Shown here one piece after another: positions 46,747 to 54,431 of a stretch of DNA of 64,000 nt. The notes beneath the pieces are model-generated. The model saw only the letters and a program-made list of their open reading frames with translations, did not search any database and was not told where the DNA came from. The stretch covers positions 1 through 64,000 of the forward strand of contig VGHN01000002.1 in NCBI GenBank assembly GCA_016868255.1, in the 5' to 3' direction. Numbering within the stretch: position 1 is the first letter of the stretch; every line of letters starts with the position of its first letter. The translations under genes were made by a program, and so were the position numbers. The stretch is from Betaproteobacteria bacterium. GTDB lineage: Bacteria; Pseudomonadota; Gammaproteobacteria; Burkholderiales; Burkholderiaceae_A.

Positions 46747-47248
46747 AGCGTCTCTCCAAAAGGTTGAACACAGGTGCTCGGATCCCAAGACCCTTGCTGT
46801 GGTGAAGATGCGCCTATCTTTTGGCCGTGTCAATGAAGTGTCTCCCTGAGTCAGGAGCAGCTTGGGAGGGTTTGTCTAGCCGATGTCCGGCCGGCCATGA
46901 AGGGGCGTTTCGAGGGTTTACCCGATCTTTTGACACCAGTAATTCACGGCCTTGTCAATATATTCATGGGGATAAATAAGCGCATAGCGAGCAGGTAAGC
47001 AGCGCTTTGGGCCGTTTGGGTGAAGATAAGAGCTATTTGATAGATTTTAAATATCTTTGAGCAAAAGATGAATGGGGTTAATGGACGATCGACCTTTGTG
47101 GGTTGTAGCCTCTTTGTCCACCCGAGGGCGTCTACGAAGCACGTTTCCCCGAAAAATATCCCCTACAAAATCAGGGTGATTTAGGCGGTGTACGGCCCTG
47201 GGGGTCAACCCCACCGGCGACTCTTCTTGGCGTCGCCGATCGTTTTTT
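46747..47248. other. Intergenic region between phnE2 and fdnG (AT-rich)
   Basis: Five hundred bases without a gene that I can support. It contains the fdnG promoter and leader. An AT-rich patch around 47030-47065 stands out against GC-rich surroundings. An inverted pair TTGACA (46930-46935) / TGTCAA (46953-46958), 17 bases apart, is present. No clear FNR, NarL or sigma-54 site was found. The 3' end of phnE2 and a hairpin with T-tract border it. Confidence 0.5.
47215..47248 (+). terminator. Hairpin with plus-strand T-tract next to phnE2
   Basis: CGGCGAC (47215-47221) and GTCGCCG (47232-47238) form a 7-bp stem with a 10-base loop, followed after four bases by six T (47243-47248). The T-tract is on the plus strand, so it would terminate a rightward transcript, antisense to phnE2, rather than the importer operon itself. 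It may be a terminator for an unseen small transcript or a neutral structure. Confidence 0.35.
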
Positions 47249-48058
47249 CTAGCGGGCCAATGCCTTGCGAACTGCGTAAGAGAGCGAGTCCACCAAAACA
47301 ACCAAGAGAATCATCGTGATCAAGATGCTGCTGGTCTCATTCATTTGAAACAGGCCCATGTGGAAGGCGAGCATCTGTCCCAGGCCGCCTGCACCCACCA
47401 CCCCAAGCACTGCCGCCGCGCGAATGTTGTTCTCCCATCGGTAGAGTGTGTAGGACATCAGCTGAGGGATGATCGAAGGAAGGGTGGCATAGACAAAGCA
47501 CTGGCTGGGGCTTGCCCCATTGAGTCGCAGCGCCTCGTGCACTTGCTGGGGGGCATTCTCGGCAGCCTCTGCGAAGAGTCGCCCAAGCACACCGGCTGTA
47601 TGGAGTGCCAGGGCCAGTGTGCCGGCCATGGGGCCCAGTCCCGAGGCAATGATGAGCATGGCGGCCCACATCAGGTCGGGGACCGAGCGAAGCAGATTCA
47701 GCAGAAGTCGACTGAGCCGGTTCATGGTTCCCGAGACGCCGTTGCTCTCAGCGGCCAGAAAGGCCAGGCCAATGCCTGCAATTGCGGCAATTAAGGTGCC
47801 CACGAAGGACATGGCCAGTGTCTCGAACCCGGCAACCAAAAGCTTTGCAAGAAACTCGGGAGAGAGATTGGGTTGGGTCAACTCCGAAATGAACCGGCCG
47901 ATGCGTTGCATCGCCTCCACCGAGAAGAGTCGGTGAAGCTGCATATCGAGGCCCCAGAAACTCAGTACCACGAGCAGGGCCAAGCCAGCCAGTCCCCAAC
48001 AGACTGAGCAGCGCCAGTGAAACAGCGCGGGCGGCATGGGGGGTGCGGTCTTCTTCAT
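47249..48058 (-). CDS. PhnE-type ABC transporter permease 2
   Basis: Second membrane permease of the importer, 269 aa from the ATG at 48058. It has about six hydrophobic helices and the E-A-A-x(3)-G-type loop (A-E-A-A-E-N-A-P, then L-R-L-N-G-A-S) that contacts the ATPase. The frame starts from an ATG at 48079, but the internal ATG at 48058 overlaps the stop of the first permease (ATGA) and is preferred. It forms a heteromeric channel with the first permease, which it resembles. Confidence 0.83.
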   Translation of the reverse strand: MKKTAPPMPPALFHWRCSVCWGLAGLALLVVLSFWGLDMQLHRLFSVEAMQRIGRFISELTQPNLSPEFLAKLLVAGFETLAMSFVGTLIAAIAGIGLAFLAAESNGVSGTMNRLSRLLLNLLRSVPDLMWAAMLIIASGLGPMAGTLALALHTAGVLGRLFAEAAENAPQQVHEALRLNGASPSQCFVYATLPSIIPQLMSYTLYRWENNIRAAAVLGVVGAGGLGQMLAFHMGLFQMNETSSILITMILLVVLVDSLSYAVRKALAR

Positions 48059-48882
48059 TGAATCGATCGCCGAATCCATGCGCTGATCTGATCGGCAATT
48101 GCAACCAGGAGCATGAGCACAATCAGAATGGTTGCGACCTCACCGCCATTGAACATCTTCATGGACGCGTCCATTTGTTGGCCGAGGCCACCCGCACCAA
48201 CGAAGCCGAGGACTGCCGAAGAGCGAATCGCACACTCCCAGCGGTAGACCGTGTAGCTCGAGAGCTCGGCTGCATTCTGAGGGAGCAATCCGTAGAGGAA
48301 GGCCTGCAGTCGACCCCCACCGCCGTTGAGCACTGCACGGCTCGCCTGCATGTCGCCACTTTCAAGAATTTCACCGTAGATCTTTCCGAGCATTCCTGTG
48401 TAAGTCACGGCAATTGCGAGCACGCCCGCAGCGGGACCGAGCCCCACAACACGAACAAAGATCAGCGCCCAGACCAACTCCGGGATGCTTCGAAGAATGA
48501 TGAGTAGCCAGCGAATGAGCTGGCGGATCGCAAAGCCAAGCGGATGCATGGGCCCAGTGAGTGACGATATAGAGAGGGCACTGCTGGCGGCGAGTGCCAA
48601 TGGAATTGCAAACAGCAGGGCAAGCGACATTCCTGCGGTGGCAATTGCAATGGTGGTCCACGACTCCTTCAAGATGAGAAGAAGGAACTCACCATTGAAT
48701 TCGGGCGGGAAAAAATCCAGAACAAAGCCCATGGTGACTTTGAGATTGGTGGGTTCGAGCAGTATCCAAGGCTTAAACTCGACCGCCACCAAAGATGGCA
48801 TGAGAAGAACCAGAAGTGCCAATCCCCAGAAGACTCTGCCGACCCATGCAGGGTCGCGCATGGCGGGTGATTGAGTGGCCAT
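48055..48882 (-). CDS. PhnE-type ABC transporter permease 1
   Basis: Inner-membrane permease of 275 aa, about six hydrophobic segments, with the cytoplasmic coupling loop G-E-I-L-E-S-G-D-M-Q-A-S-R-A-V-L-N-G-G. It is of the phosphonate-type (PhnE) family. Start overlaps the stop of the ATPase gene. Tandem phnE genes are found in several phosphonate or related oxyanion importers, giving a two-permease channel. Confidence 0.85.
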   Translation of the reverse strand: MATQSPAMRDPAWVGRVFWGLALLVLLMPSLVAVEFKPWILLEPTNLKVTMGFVLDFFPPEFNGEFLLLILKESWTTIAIATAGMSLALLFAIPLALAASSALSISSLTGPMHPLGFAIRQLIRWLLIILRSIPELVWALIFVRVVGLGPAAGVLAIAVTYTGMLGKIYGEILESGDMQASRAVLNGGGGRLQAFLYGLLPQNAAELSSYTVYRWECAIRSSAVLGFVGAGGLGQQMDASMKMFNGGEVATILIVLMLLVAIADQISAWIRRSIQ

Positions 48883-49718
48883 CAGCGGCAGGCGATCACC
48901 GTCGGAGTCGCGGTATCAACGAGCTCATGCGCTTGCTCAACCGGGGTGCGCCCCTCGAGTTCATGCTCGAACTGTGCGTAGAGTTTCATGAGCGCCTCGT
49001 CGGTGAGGCGTTCGCGGGCGAGGTCGAATTCCAGCATGCCATCGCGAAGACCAATGACTCGCGGAAACATCTCTCGTGCGACCCCCACTTGATGAAGGGT
49101 GGCAATGAGGGTCACGCCGCGGCGATTGGCCTCCGACACCAAGGCATCAATTGCCTGTCGAGATCGTTTGGGATCGAGGGCCGAGAGCGGCTCGTCGATC
49201 AGCCAGAGTTCTGCCGATGACATGAATGCCTTGGCCAGGCCCACACGTTGGCGCTCTCCACCGGAGAGGCGGTCCACGCGAAGCCAGAGTTTCTCGCCCA
49301 GATCGAACGCAGACAGGGCCTCATGGGCTGGCTGCGCAAATCGGGGAATCAGCAGGTTCAAGGCGGACTGGGCAAGAGAGAGATGGGCGAGCTTTGCACT
49401 CGATAGCGAGGTCACCACCCGTTGTCGTGGTGGCAGTGGCGGGATTTGAGGTGCGTAGAAGACTCTTGATCGCAACTGCTTTAAGGCCGCAGATTTGAGT
49501 CTCCAAGGGTCCTCGCCTGAGAGAGCGATTCTGCCACCCACAGGGCGAATAGCCAGGGCCAGTGCCTGAAGAAGGGTGGTCTTTCCAGCGCCCGAGGGAC
49601 CGATCACCGCGAGGTGCTCGCCAGGGTTAATCTGAAGGCCAAGACCCCGCAGCGCGCTGGCCGAACCGGCGACCGCAGCGGGGTGGCGAACCTCGATTGA
49701 ATCGAGTGTGATTTCCAT
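48882..49718 (-). CDS. PhnC-type ABC transporter ATPase
   Basis: ATPase of the importer, 278 aa. Walker A G-P-S-G-A-G-K-T-T at residues 40-48, signature L-S-G-G-E-R-Q-R, Walker B L-W-L-I-D-E-P and switch His in T-L-H-Q-V are all present. It resembles PhnC. The C-terminal extension is short. It lies 19 bases downstream of the binding-protein gene and overlaps the first permease, so all four genes are one operon. The specificity is set by PhnD, not by this subunit. Confidence 0.87.
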   Translation of the reverse strand: MEITLDSIEVRHPAAVAGSASALRGLGLQINPGEHLAVIGPSGAGKTTLLQALALAIRPVGGRIALSGEDPWRLKSAALKQLRSRVFYAPQIPPLPPRQRVVTSLSSAKLAHLSLAQSALNLLIPRFAQPAHEALSAFDLGEKLWLRVDRLSGGERQRVGLAKAFMSSAELWLIDEPLSALDPKRSRQAIDALVSEANRRGVTLIATLHQVGVAREMFPRVIGLRDGMLEFDLARERLTDEALMKLYAQFEHELEGRTPVEQAHELVDTATPTVIACR

Positions 49719-49737
49719 CGGGCGCGTGGCTCGCCGA

Positions 49738-50601
49738 CTACTTCACCAAGTCTGCACTTCTTGCCGCCTTCTCCATGCCCTTGTAATTCTCTGCTTTGGT
49801 GGGGATGAAGCGCGTTGCTCGGGCGAGATCGAGTATCTCCTTGCCTTCTGGATTATTGGGGCTCAGATCCATGAAGGCCCTCTCAATCTTGCCGCGAAGG
49901 GCAGGGGCCATGTCGGCGTGAATGGTCCAGTTGTAATTGAAGAAGGTGGGCGTTTCGTAAAAGACATTGACCTTCGAAGTGTCGACCTTATTGGTTTCAA
50001 CAAACTTCTTCCAAACGGTCATGTCGACGGCAGCGGCATCGACCCGACCGCTCACCACTGCGGCAATCGAGGCATCGTGCGCGCCCGAGTATGCCACTCG
50101 AGTGAGATCCTTCTCGGGGTTGAGGCCCGCCTCGAGCATGTAGGAGCGTGGCATCAGGTGCCCAGAGGTGCTCGAGGGTGAGCCGAAGGTGAGGGTCTTT
50201 CCTTTGAGGTCGGTGAGTTTCTTGATCCCCGATCCGGTCTGTGCAATGAAGACCGAGCGGAACTTGGTGTCTTCCTCCCGCTGAAGTATGGGGATGACCT
50301 TGCCCCCCGAGCGGATGTCGGCCTGAACGTAAGTAAGGCCCCCGAGCCAGGCCAACTCAATCTGCTTATTGACCAGTGCCTCGACGGCGGCGGGATAGTC
50401 GGACACAGGGCGGAACTCCACCTTCATCCCCAGGCTCTTTTCGAGGTACTTCGCCAGTGGGGTGAACTTGCGGATTTGTTCGCTCGCGGCTTCCTCTGGG
50501 ATCGTTGTGATTCGGAGAACTTGCTGCGCATACACCTGCATTGGAATGGCTGTTGCCAATAGGCAGGCGGCAACAGACCGAAGCATCTGACGTCTCTTCA
50601 T
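49738..50601 (-). CDS. PhnD-like periplasmic binding protein (possible selenium oxyanion)
   Basis: Substrate-binding subunit of the importer, 287 aa, with an N-terminal signal peptide (K-R-R-Q-M-L-R-S-V-A-A-C-L-L-A, cleavage near V-Y-A-Q). It matches phosphate/phosphite/phosphonate-type binding proteins: I-P-E-E-A near the start, F-R-P-V-S-D-Y-P-A-A-V-E-A-L, L-A-W-L-G-G-L-T and F-G-S-P-S-S-T-S-G-H. Some proteins of this look are annotated as selenate binders in public collections. The neighbouring Sec genes make that plausible, but the ligand is unknown. ATG 50601 has an AAAGGAA ribosome site; the longer frame to 50634 is unlikely. Confidence 0.8.
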   Translation of the reverse strand: MKRRQMLRSVAACLLATAIPMQVYAQQVLRITTIPEEAASEQIRKFTPLAKYLEKSLGMKVEFRPVSDYPAAVEALVNKQIELAWLGGLTYVQADIRSGGKVIPILQREEDTKFRSVFIAQTGSGIKKLTDLKGKTLTFGSPSSTSGHLMPRSYMLEAGLNPEKDLTRVAYSGAHDASIAAVVSGRVDAAAVDMTVWKKFVETNKVDTSKVNVFYETPTFFNYNWTIHADMAPALRGKIERAFMDLSPNNPEGKEILDLARATRFIPTKAENYKGMEKAARSADLVK

Positions 50602-50725
50602 GAATAAAAATTCCTTTGGATGTGAGGCCAGCACGTGGCACGAGAGAGCAGGGGCCAGCAGGGCACCCCGCGACCGGATTTTAACGCGAATGGACGTCGA
50701 AGTGAAAGCACATTAGCCTTGCACC

Positions 50726-51043
50726 ATGGAAATCCCCACCAATGATGGGCCGCGTGTGAAAGGCCGTTTTCAGTGCCACGTGTTCATCTGCGCGAATGAG
50801 CGCAGCGACGGCGAGTGCTGTGCGGCACGAGGCGCGTTTGAGTTGCTCAGATGCATGAAGAAGCGTGCTCGGGCGCTTGGGGTCGATACAGAGGGTGGGT
50901 TGATGATTAACAAGTCGGGCTGCTTTGGTTTGTGTCAGTCGGGGCCGAATGTGGTGGTTTATCCCAGTGGCGATTGGCTCACGGTCTCCACCGCCGAAGA
51001 GGCCGAGGCCCTTATCGACCGACTGGCTGCCGAGATCGCCTAG
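50726..51043 (+). CDS. Thioredoxin-fold 2Fe-2S ferredoxin
   Basis: Small ferredoxin of 105 aa in the thioredoxin-like (Shethna-type) family. Cys17, Cys31 (or 32), Cys66 and Cys70 have the spacing of the cluster ligands in this family, and S-G-C-F-G-L-C-Q-S-G-P is the typical second motif. It diverges from the importer operon (about 120 bp between starts) and converges on the HemJ-like gene. The electron partner is not evident. Confidence 0.9.
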   Translation: MEIPTNDGPRVKGRFQCHVFICANERSDGECCAARGAFELLRCMKKRARALGVDTEGGLMINKSGCFGLCQSGPNVVVYPSGDWLTVSTAEEAEALIDRLAAEIA

Positions 51044-51049
51044 ACCCGC

Positions 51050-51490
51050 TTAGAACGGCTTAATGACGGTCAGTGCGATTGCGGCGGTCAGCAACAGAAT
51101 GGGAATAGCGCCGAACACCACAAACCAGCGCTGGGTTTTGCTTGCACCTTCTTCTTCAAATGCTTGAAGGACCATGCCGCAGTAATGGCTGTAGCCCAGC
51201 AGAAACACCACGATGCCGAGCTTGGCCAGCATCCAGCCGCTTTTGGGGTCTTGTCCGATGCCCGAACCCATCCATAGCCAGACGCCAAAACCCAGGGTGC
51301 CGAACATCAGTGGAAGCATGAACTTATGAAGGCTCTTGGCCATGGAGCGCAGCCGAAGTTGCTCGAAACTGGACTCGGTTCGTGGGCCGGTGGCATACAA
51401 GTGGGAGAGCAGTCGCGGCATGTTCAACAGCGTTGAAAACCAGCCGATGATGAAAACGATGTGAATTGCCTTGATCCATAGGAAGTCCAT
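51050..51490 (-). CDS. HemJ-like / CopD-superfamily membrane protein
   Basis: Integral membrane protein of 146 aa with about four helices. It matches HemJ-type protoporphyrinogen IX oxidases in several conserved positions: K-A-I-H (His10), M-P-R-L, L-A-K-L (Lys90), Y-S-H-Y-C-G and an I-P-I-L-L-L...V-I-K-P-F C-terminus. Related genes in Betaproteobacteria are often labelled CopD-like. It would oxidise protoporphyrinogen in heme synthesis if it is HemJ; whether another hemG or hemY exists in this genome is not visible. Tail-to-tail with the ferredoxin, six bases apart. Confidence 0.65.
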   Translation of the reverse strand: MDFLWIKAIHIVFIIGWFSTLLNMPRLLSHLYATGPRTESSFEQLRLRSMAKSLHKFMLPLMFGTLGFGVWLWMGSGIGQDPKSGWMLAKLGIVVFLLGYSHYCGMVLQAFEEEGASKTQRWFVVFGAIPILLLTAAIALTVIKPF

Positions 51491-51632
51491 GTGCGAAGTG
51501 TCAGGGCTTCTCCGCTGTGTGGGAGAGGAATGGGCTTAAGCGAATAGAGGTTAATGCTTGTTAGACCATCGCCGAACGCGCACGGCGTATGAGACATGGC
51601 AGATGACCACTGCACCGTGCACCGAGGCTTGG

Positions 51633-51708
51633 TGGCTCCCCGACCTGGGCTCGAACCAGGGACCTACGGATTAACAGTCCGGCGCTCTACCGACTGAGCT
51701 ATCGGGGA
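51633..51708 (-). tRNA. tRNA-Asn (anticodon GUU)
   Basis: Standard cloverleaf of 76 nt on the minus strand, starting TCCCCGATAGCTCAG. The anticodon loop reads C-T-G-T-T-A-A with GTT at 51675-51673. The T arm G-G-T-T-C-G-A is present and the 3' CCA is encoded (TGG on the plus strand at 51633-51635). It lies between the HemJ-like gene and queD. Confidence 0.97.
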
Positions 51709-51720
51709 AAGAAAACGGAA

Positions 51721-52056
51721 TTATATATCAGCGCTCCACTCGGCTCCGCATCCCAGGCTCTCTCGCCAGACATGGACTCGAAGCAGTGCGGGCCCATCCC
51801 ATTGCTTGCGAATAAATTCGATCAACTGCTCCATGGTCGGGTCGGCCGAGAGGACATCGTTGAGGTGGCGGTGGTCGAGCATCTCTTTTATTCGACTGGC
51901 GGCCGTCTCAAGGCCAGGCAAGGGCGTGACCTGAGACGGGTCCGACTTCACCCAGACGCGTGCCCAATAGGAATGGCCATGGATCTTTGGAACTCCGATG
52001 GCGGAGGTGAGGCTGTGGGAAGCCTCGAAGCAGAAGGTGGTGTAGAGGAGAGTCAT
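51721..52056 (-). CDS. queD: 6-carboxy-tetrahydropterin synthase homologue (QueD), catalytic Cys absent
   Basis: Predicted second enzyme of queuosine synthesis, converting dihydroneopterin triphosphate to 6-carboxytetrahydropterin. The 111-aa protein keeps the zinc histidines (His14, His26 and His28 in I-H-G-H-S) and L-D-H-R-H-L-N-D, plus Glu99. The usual catalytic Cys four residues before the first His of H-G-H is Val22 here; only Cys9 and Cys103 occur. The ATG at 52056 overlaps the queE stop. The open frame to 52317 runs back through queE and is not the gene. Probably still a QueD; chemistry should be questioned. Confidence 0.78.
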   Translation of the reverse strand: MTLLYTTFCFEASHSLTSAIGVPKIHGHSYWARVWVKSDPSQVTPLPGLETAASRIKEMLDHRHLNDVLSADPTMEQLIEFIRKQWDGPALLRVHVWRESLGCGAEWSADI

Positions 52057-52706
52057 CGAATGCCGAGCGTTTTGTGATTTTGCAGCGATAGTCGCCAGCG
52101 AGGATACTGCCGAACCCAGTCCATACAAAACGCAATGGCCTCGGCCTGAAGGGGCCCGTCCATCGGTTGAACGAAGAAGTGTTCGAAGTCCAGCGTCTCC
52201 AGCCAGGCGCGGTCGACTTGGGGTTGTGGCAGGACCAGCTTGATCTCTTGGCCCTGCGTCACTGCCAATTGCTGAGGTGTCCCATCGAGCGATCTCTTGG
52301 GACTCACGCAGATCCAATCCACCCCACTCGGCAGGGGCAGGGTGCCATTGGTCTCGATCGCAACAATCGCTCCGAGGCCATGAAGTCCATCGACCAAGGC
52401 TTGGTCGAGTTGAAGGGCGGGCTCGCCCCCGGTGCAGACCACGTAAGGCGCAATGTCTCCATGGGGCCAGAGTTCACGAACTCTCTGCAGCAGGCCGCCG
52501 AGTTCGAACTGCCCGCCACCATCGCCGTCGGTGCCCACAAAGTCGGTGTCGCACCACAAGGCACAGTCGGCCGGTCCCTTCCGGCGGTCTTCGGCTCGAC
52601 CGCTCCAGTTGTTGCATCCGGCAAAGCGCAGGAATACAGCGAGTCGTCCCGCCTGTGCGCCTTCTCCCTGCAAAGTGAGGAAACTCTCTTTAATCTTGTA
52701 AGACAT
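52053..52706 (-). CDS. queE: 7-carboxy-7-deazaguanine synthase QueE
   Basis: Radical SAM enzyme that makes 7-carboxy-7-deazaguanine for queuosine. The 217-aa protein has the long-spaced cluster motif C-N-N-W-S-G...C-A-L-W-C, the proteobacterial form in which 14 or more residues separate the first two cysteines. It also has C-T-G-G-E-P-A-L-Q and E-T-N-G-T. It overlaps queD by four bases. Other queuosine genes (queC, queF) are not in the window. Confidence 0.92.
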   Translation of the reverse strand: MSYKIKESFLTLQGEGAQAGRLAVFLRFAGCNNWSGRAEDRRKGPADCALWCDTDFVGTDGDGGGQFELGGLLQRVRELWPHGDIAPYVVCTGGEPALQLDQALVDGLHGLGAIVAIETNGTLPLPSGVDWICVSPKRSLDGTPQQLAVTQGQEIKLVLPQPQVDRAWLETLDFEHFFVQPMDGPLQAEAIAFCMDWVRQYPRWRLSLQNHKTLGIR

Positions 52707-52723
52707 TGCAGAAGGAGTTTCGC

Positions 52724-53272
52724 ATGATCGAGCCGCCAGCCGTTCCGTTATTGCCCATCGATCTTCAGGATCCCAAGGAACTGGTCAGTGCCATTCGTGC
52801 GCGACGCGGTGGCGATTTGCTCAAGATTGACCGGATGCTATTGCACAGCCCCGCCTTGGCCGAGGGCTGGAATGTCTATCTCGGGAAAGTCCGGGGCGCC
52901 TTGGCGGTGTCACCTCGACTGAGAGAGTTGGCCATGTGCGCGGTTGCTGTGTTGAATAAGGCGCACTACGAGTATGAGCACCATGCGCCCCTCTATCTCG
53001 CTGAGGGGGCCACGCCCGAGCAGGCCAATGGCATTCTTGATTTGGGAAGGGAGAATTTCCCCTTGGGACTCTACCCGGAGTTGGAGCAAGATGTTTTGAA
53101 CCTGAGCAAGTGCATGACTCGGGATATTCTGGTGCCGGGGTCGTTGAAGCGCCGGCTGGTCAAAACACTGGGGGTTCAACAAACAGTGGAGATCATTGCG
53201 GTGATTGCCACCTACAACATGGTCTCGCGCTTTCTTGTGGCCCTAGAAATTCATTCGGAAGCGCTCCAATAA
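52724..53272 (+). CDS. Carboxymuconolactone decarboxylase-family protein
   Basis: All-helical CMD/AhpD-superfamily protein of 182 aa. The core helix R-E-L-A-M-C-A-V-A-V-L-N-K-A-H-Y-E-Y-E-H-H is typical of this family, in which Glu/His residues form the active site. There is no C-x-x-C, so it is not an AhpD peroxidase. The substrate is unknown. The ATG at 52724 follows AAGGAGT; the frame from 52706 overlaps the queE start. Only 17 bp separate it from queE, so the two divergent promoters overlap. Confidence 0.82.
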   Translation: MIEPPAVPLLPIDLQDPKELVSAIRARRGGDLLKIDRMLLHSPALAEGWNVYLGKVRGALAVSPRLRELAMCAVAVLNKAHYEYEHHAPLYLAEGATPEQANGILDLGRENFPLGLYPELEQDVLNLSKCMTRDILVPGSLKRRLVKTLGVQQTVEIIAVIATYNMVSRFLVALEIHSEALQ

Positions 53273-53273
53273 A

Positions 53274-53297
53274 AAAGCCCCGCGATTGCGGGGCTTT
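53274..53297. terminator. Bidirectional terminator between convergent genes
   Basis: AAAGCCCCGC (53274-53283), loop GATT, then GCGGGGCTTT (53288-53297): a 10-bp perfect stem. On the minus strand six T follow (53271-53276 are A on plus), terminating the TctC gene; on the plus strand three T follow for the CMD gene. Confidence 0.88.
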
Positions 53298-53318
53298 GAG
53301 TGTCACGAGGGCCTTGGC

Positions 53319-54326
53319 CTAGCTGCCGGCCTCGATCTTGTTCTGCTTCACGACTTTGCCCCAACGCTCGATCTGGGCGCGGTTGAACTTGTCTAACTCG
53401 GCAGGGCCGCCGGCAACGATTTCCATGCCTTGCTCTTTCAGTTTCGCGGCGACCTCTGGCTCCCGAAGCACCTTGGCAATTTCAGCGTGGATCTTATCGA
53501 CGGTGGCTTTGGGAATTCCTGCGGGTCCGAAGACGCCCCACCATGAGTAGGCTTCAAATCCTTTGAGGCCTTGCTCTGCGACCGTCTTCACGCCAGGCAT
53601 TTGAGGGTCGGGCTTGATGGAGGTGACTGCAAGAGCGCGGAGTTGGCCCGCCTGTACATTTGGGCTGAGCAGAAAGACAGACCCAATCGCAATGGGTACA
53701 TGGCCTGCAAGCGCGTCGGTCTTCAGTGGACCGCCTCCCTTGTAGGGCACATGGGTCCACTTCACATTGAGGTCGTTGCCGATCTGAACCATGGCAAGGT
53801 GACCGAGCGACCCAGTTCCAATAGAGCCGTAACTCACGCTGTCGGGTTTGGCTTTGACTGCGTCGAGTAGTTGCTTAAAGTCCTTGATGGGCGAACTGGG
53901 ATGCGCGGTGATGGCCATGCCCCCGGTTCCGATGAACGTGATCGGTGAGAGATCCTTGAGCGTGTCAAAGGGAAGGTTCGGAATGAGAGAGGGGTTGACC
54001 GAGTGGGTGTCGAACACCACGGCAAATGTGTGGCCATCCGGAGCAGCCTTTGCAACAGCGGCTGTTCCGATGGAGCCCGAGGCACCCCCCTTGTTCTCAA
54101 CAATGAACTGACCCCCCGTGCTCTTGGTGAGTCGCTCAGCGAGTAGTCGGGACACCTGGTCCACCGAACCGCCCGGCGGGAAGACGGAGACGATGGTGAC
54201 GGGCTTGTTGCCTGGCCAGTTGGTTGCTTGGGCCGCGGCGGGGCCGATCGTGCCCGAGACCATTGCGCCAGCAAAACCCAGTGCGGCCAGCAATGCCGTC
54301 GGGCGGCGAAGTACAGAACTAATCAT
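53319..54326 (-). CDS. TctC/Bug-type extracytoplasmic solute receptor
   Basis: Periplasmic binding protein of the tripartite tricarboxylate transporter (TTT) superfamily, 335 aa. It has a signal peptide (T-A-L-L-A-A-L-G-F-A-G, cleavage near A-A-A-Q-A), then V-F-P-P-G-G-S-V-D, G-A-S-G-S-I-G-T and H-V-P-Y-K-G-G-G-P, the family hallmarks. Such receptors are greatly expanded in Burkholderiales and often lack neighbouring TctA/TctB genes, as here. The carboxylate ligand is unknown. GGAGGA precedes the start. Confidence 0.92.
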   Translation of the reverse strand: MISSVLRRPTALLAALGFAGAMVSGTIGPAAAQATNWPGNKPVTIVSVFPPGGSVDQVSRLLAERLTKSTGGQFIVENKGGASGSIGTAAVAKAAPDGHTFAVVFDTHSVNPSLIPNLPFDTLKDLSPITFIGTGGMAITAHPSSPIKDFKQLLDAVKAKPDSVSYGSIGTGSLGHLAMVQIGNDLNVKWTHVPYKGGGPLKTDALAGHVPIAIGSVFLLSPNVQAGQLRALAVTSIKPDPQMPGVKTVAEQGLKGFEAYSWWGVFGPAGIPKATVDKIHAEIAKVLREPEVAAKLKEQGMEIVAGGPAELDKFNRAQIERWGKVVKQNKIEAGS

Positions 54327-54431
54327 TGGCGGGATCCTCCGAAAGAAAGGACCTTATTCAACGTCGACTCCGAGGAATCGCGCCAGTGGGTTTACCCTCA
54401 GACAGACCCCGAGAGCAATAGCGCCGTGTGG

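Noticed and set aside
43705-46833. fdnG as a broken gene made of two open frames
   Set aside because: The interruption is a single TGA at the known Sec position, with the frame kept, a SECIS-like hairpin and selA, selB and selC nearby; recoding explains it.
46930-46958. TTGACA and TGTCAA pair as an fdnG promoter
   Set aside because: On either strand the -10 position is poor (3 of 6 or wrong spacing), so I list it only as an inverted pair.
46840-47248. FNR or sigma-54 site for the formate dehydrogenase operon
   Set aside because: I searched for TTGAT-N4-ATCAA and GG-N10-GC by eye and found no convincing match.
47047-47301. 84-codon minus-strand open frame before fdnG
   Set aside because: It overlaps the 3' end of phnE2, has no ribosome site or motif, and its composition is Arg/His-rich like random frames.
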